A stretch of 5,364 nt of DNA, taken from Thiomonas sp. GTDB taxonomy: Bacteria; Pseudomonadota; Gammaproteobacteria; Burkholderiales; Burkholderiaceae_C. Below, in pieces: positions 3,611 through 5,364 of the stretch (the first letter of the stretch is position 1; each line of letters starts with the position of its first letter). The DNA lies in the NCBI GenBank assembly GCA_027451915.1, contig DAIDHU010000417.1, positions 1-5,364 of the forward strand. Reading direction: 5' to 3'. The notes under the pieces are model-generated. The model worked only from the letters and a program-made list of their open reading frames with translations, did not search any database and was not told the DNA's origin. The position numbers were made by a program, and so were the translations under genes.

Positions 3611-5364
3611 ATGGCCAAGCCAGCGCCTTCGCCCCTGATCAACCGAGAAATCGGCATCCTGGCCTTCAACCGCCGGGTCCTGGCCCAGGCCCAGGACCCG
3701 GCCATCCCCCCGCTGGAACGCCTGCGCTACCTATGCATCGTCGCGTCCAACCTGGACGAATTCTTCGAGACCCGCGTGGCGCAGCTGCAGGATGTGCTGG
3801 AGCACGAGCCCGCGGCGCTGACGCCCGACGGCCTGCCGGTGGCCGAGGCGCTGCGCCTGATCGCCGACGAGGCGCACGCGCTGGTGGCCGAGAAGTACCG
3901 GCTGCTGCAGCAGGCCATCTACCCCATGCTGCACGACGTGGGGGTGCGATTCGTCACCAGCGGGGAGTGGTCGCAGCGCCAGGAGCGCTGGGCCCGCGCC
4001 TATTTCGAGCGCGAGGTGCTACCCGTGCTCACGCCCATCGGGCTCGACCCCGCGCACCCCTTTCCCAAGGTGCTCAACAAGAGCCTGAACTTTGCCGTCA
4101 TGCTCGAAGGCACGGACGCCTTCGGACGCAATGTGGATCTGGGCATCATCCAGGCGCCCAGGGCCCTGCCCCGGGTGCTCGAAATGCCCGGCGAACTGGT
4201 GGAGGACGACAAGCTGCACAGTTTCGTGCTGCTGTCCTCGCTCATGCAGGCCTACGCCGGACACCTGTTCCCGGGCCTGAAGGTACTGGGCGTGCACCAG
4301 TTCCGCGTCACCCGCAACAGCGAGCTGTTCGTGGACGACGACGAGATCACCAATCTGCGCACGGCCCTGCAGGGCGAGCTGCGCGCGCGCCACTACGGCG
4401 ACGCCGTGCGCCTGGAGGTCACAGCCGCGTGCCCGCAGCCCCTGCTCGAGCGCCTGATGCGCGAGAACGGCCTGCACGCGCGCGATTGTTTCCGCGTCGA
4501 CGGCCCGGTCAACCTGGCGCGCCTGCAGGCGATCATCGACATGGTTCCGCAGTCGCGCCTGACCTACCCGCCGCATCTGCCGGCCCCCCTGCCCGGCTGG
4601 CCGGGCGCCGAGCCCGAGCTGTTCGAGCACATCCGCGCCGGCGACGTGCTACTGCATCACCCCTACGACAGCTTCGCCCCGGTGGTGGACCTGGTGCGCA
4701 CCGCCGCGCGCGACCCGCAAGTGCTGGCCATCAAGCAGACCATCTACCGGGCCGGGCACACCTCCGAGCTGATGGAGGCGCTGATCGAGGCCGCGCGCAA
4801 CGGCAAGGAGGTCACCGTCGTGCTCGAACTGATGGCCCGCCTGGACGAGGAGACCAACATCAACTGGGCGGCGCGCCTGGAGGCCGAGGGCGCGCACGTG
4901 GTCTACGGCGTGGTGGGCTTCAAGTGCCACGCCAAGATGCTCATGGTGGTGCGCCGCGAGCGCGTGGGGCGCCGCGCCGGGCAGTTGCGGCGCTACGTGC
5001 ACCTGGGCACCGGCAACTACCACACCCGCACCGCGCGCCTGTACACCGATTTCGGGCTCATGACCGCCGACGAGGCCATCTGCGCCGACGTCAACCAGGT
5101 GTTCCTGGAAATCACCGGCTCTTCCAAGTTCGCTCCGCTGAGACGCCTGTGGCAATCCCCCTTTTCGCTGCTGGATCGGCTGATTCGCTCCATTCGTCAC
5201 GAGGCGCGCCTGGCCCGCGCGGGCAAGACGGCACGCATCTGGGCGCGGGTAAATGCCCTGGTCGAACCCACGGTGATCGGCGAGCTGTACAAGGCCGCGC
5301 GCGCCGGGGTGGAGATCCGACTGCTGGTGCGCGGGCCGTGCATGCTGCGCCCGGGCATCGCCGG
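3611..5364 (+). CDS. ppk: Polyphosphate kinase 1 (3' end outside window)
   Basis: Ppk1 reversibly transfers the gamma-phosphate of ATP to growing polyphosphate. The frame is open from ATG 3611 to the window edge, giving 584 codons of a family usually near 690, so about 100 residues are missing. N-terminal domain: LRYLCIVASNLDEFFETRV, with Asn47 in the place of the adenine-contacting Asn45 of E. coli. The head domain includes REVLPVLTPIGLDPAHPFP and LNFAVML. The C1 domain has IKQTIYRAG (Arg380, E. coli Arg375), ELMARLDEETNINWA (Arg410, E. coli Arg405), GFKCHAKM with His440 as the predicted phosphorylated histidine (E. coli His435), and YVHLGTGNYHTRTARLYTDFG with His464. The loop between the two histidines is five residues longer than in E. 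coli and very basic. The C2 domain begins near 510 and is cut within LLVRGPCMLRPGIAG. The ribosome site is weak (GGA at 3602-3604). The gene is divergent from ppx behind a PHO-box-like element. Confidence 0.96.
   Translation, partial: MAKPAPSPLINREIGILAFNRRVLAQAQDPAIPPLERLRYLCIVASNLDEFFETRVAQLQDVLEHEPAALTPDGLPVAEALRLIADEAHALVAEKYRLLQQAIYPMLHDVGVRFVTSGEWSQRQERWARAYFEREVLPVLTPIGLDPAHPFPKVLNKSLNFAVMLEGTDAFGRNVDLGIIQAPRALPRVLEMPGELVEDDKLHSFVLLSSLMQAYAGHLFPGLKVLGVHQFRVTRNSELFVDDDEITNLRTALQGELRARHYGDAVRLEVTAACPQPLLERLMRENGLHARDCFRVDGPVNLARLQAIIDMVPQSRLTYPPHLPAPLPGWPGAEPELFEHIRAGDVLLHHPYDSFAPVVDLVRTAARDPQVLAIKQTIYRAGHTSELMEALIEAARNGKEVTVVLELMARLDEETNINWAARLEAEGAHVVYGVVGFKCHAKMLMVVRRERVGRRAGQLRRYVHLGTGNYHTRTARLYTDFGLMTADEAICADVNQVFLEITGSSKFAPLRRLWQSPFSLLDRLIRSIRHEARLARAGKTARIWARVNALVEPTVIGELYKAARAGVEIRLLVRGPCMLRPGIA

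Noticed and set aside
4019..5200. Two long minus-strand frames antisense to ppk (4019-4630 and 4649-5200)
   Set aside because: ppk is continuous and has all its active-site motifs on the plus strand; the antisense proteins are low-complexity shadows.

Overview
The window is GC-rich, with strong GC3 bias, and is almost fully coding. It looks like a proteobacterial chromosome. A betaproteobacterium of the Burkholderiales type is my best guess, because the Ppk active-site stretch (GVVG-F-KCHAKM, then YVHLGTGNYH) resembles what I remember of Burkholderiales Ppk. That is a judgement from memory, not a search. I see no mobile elements, tRNA/rRNA genes or CRISPR arrays.

Layout: (1) 2-427 (+) is the C-terminal part of a spermidine-synthase-like protein, cut by the left edge. 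(2) 537-1016 (+) is a SixA-type phosphohistidine phosphatase. (3) 1155-1937 (+) is an OlsB-type GNAT acyltransferase of ornithine-lipid synthesis. (4) 1959-3488 (-) is an exopolyphosphatase (Ppx), convergent with olsB across a 21-bp gap. (5) 3611 to the right edge (+) is polyphosphate kinase 1 (Ppk), divergent from ppx and cut after 584 codons.

The genes read as a phosphate-economy cluster. Ppk and Ppx make and degrade polyphosphate. OlsB starts synthesis of ornithine lipids, phosphorus-free membrane lipids that many bacteria make when phosphate is short. The control DNA supports this. Upstream of olsB there are three exact GTCA cores at exactly 11-bp spacing (1072, 1083, 1094), followed by degenerate repeats in the same register. 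This is the PHO-box (PhoB-binding) geometry of 7-bp half-sites with 4-bp spacers. The ppx-ppk intergenic region has a PHO-box-like pair facing ppk and a second one facing ppx, back to back. The olsB-facing and ppk-facing arrays both place the string ATCGT, the core of a candidate -10, at the same distance from a half-site.

None of the protein families is new. The most informative content is the inferred common PhoB control of lipid replacement and polyphosphate turnover in one locus.
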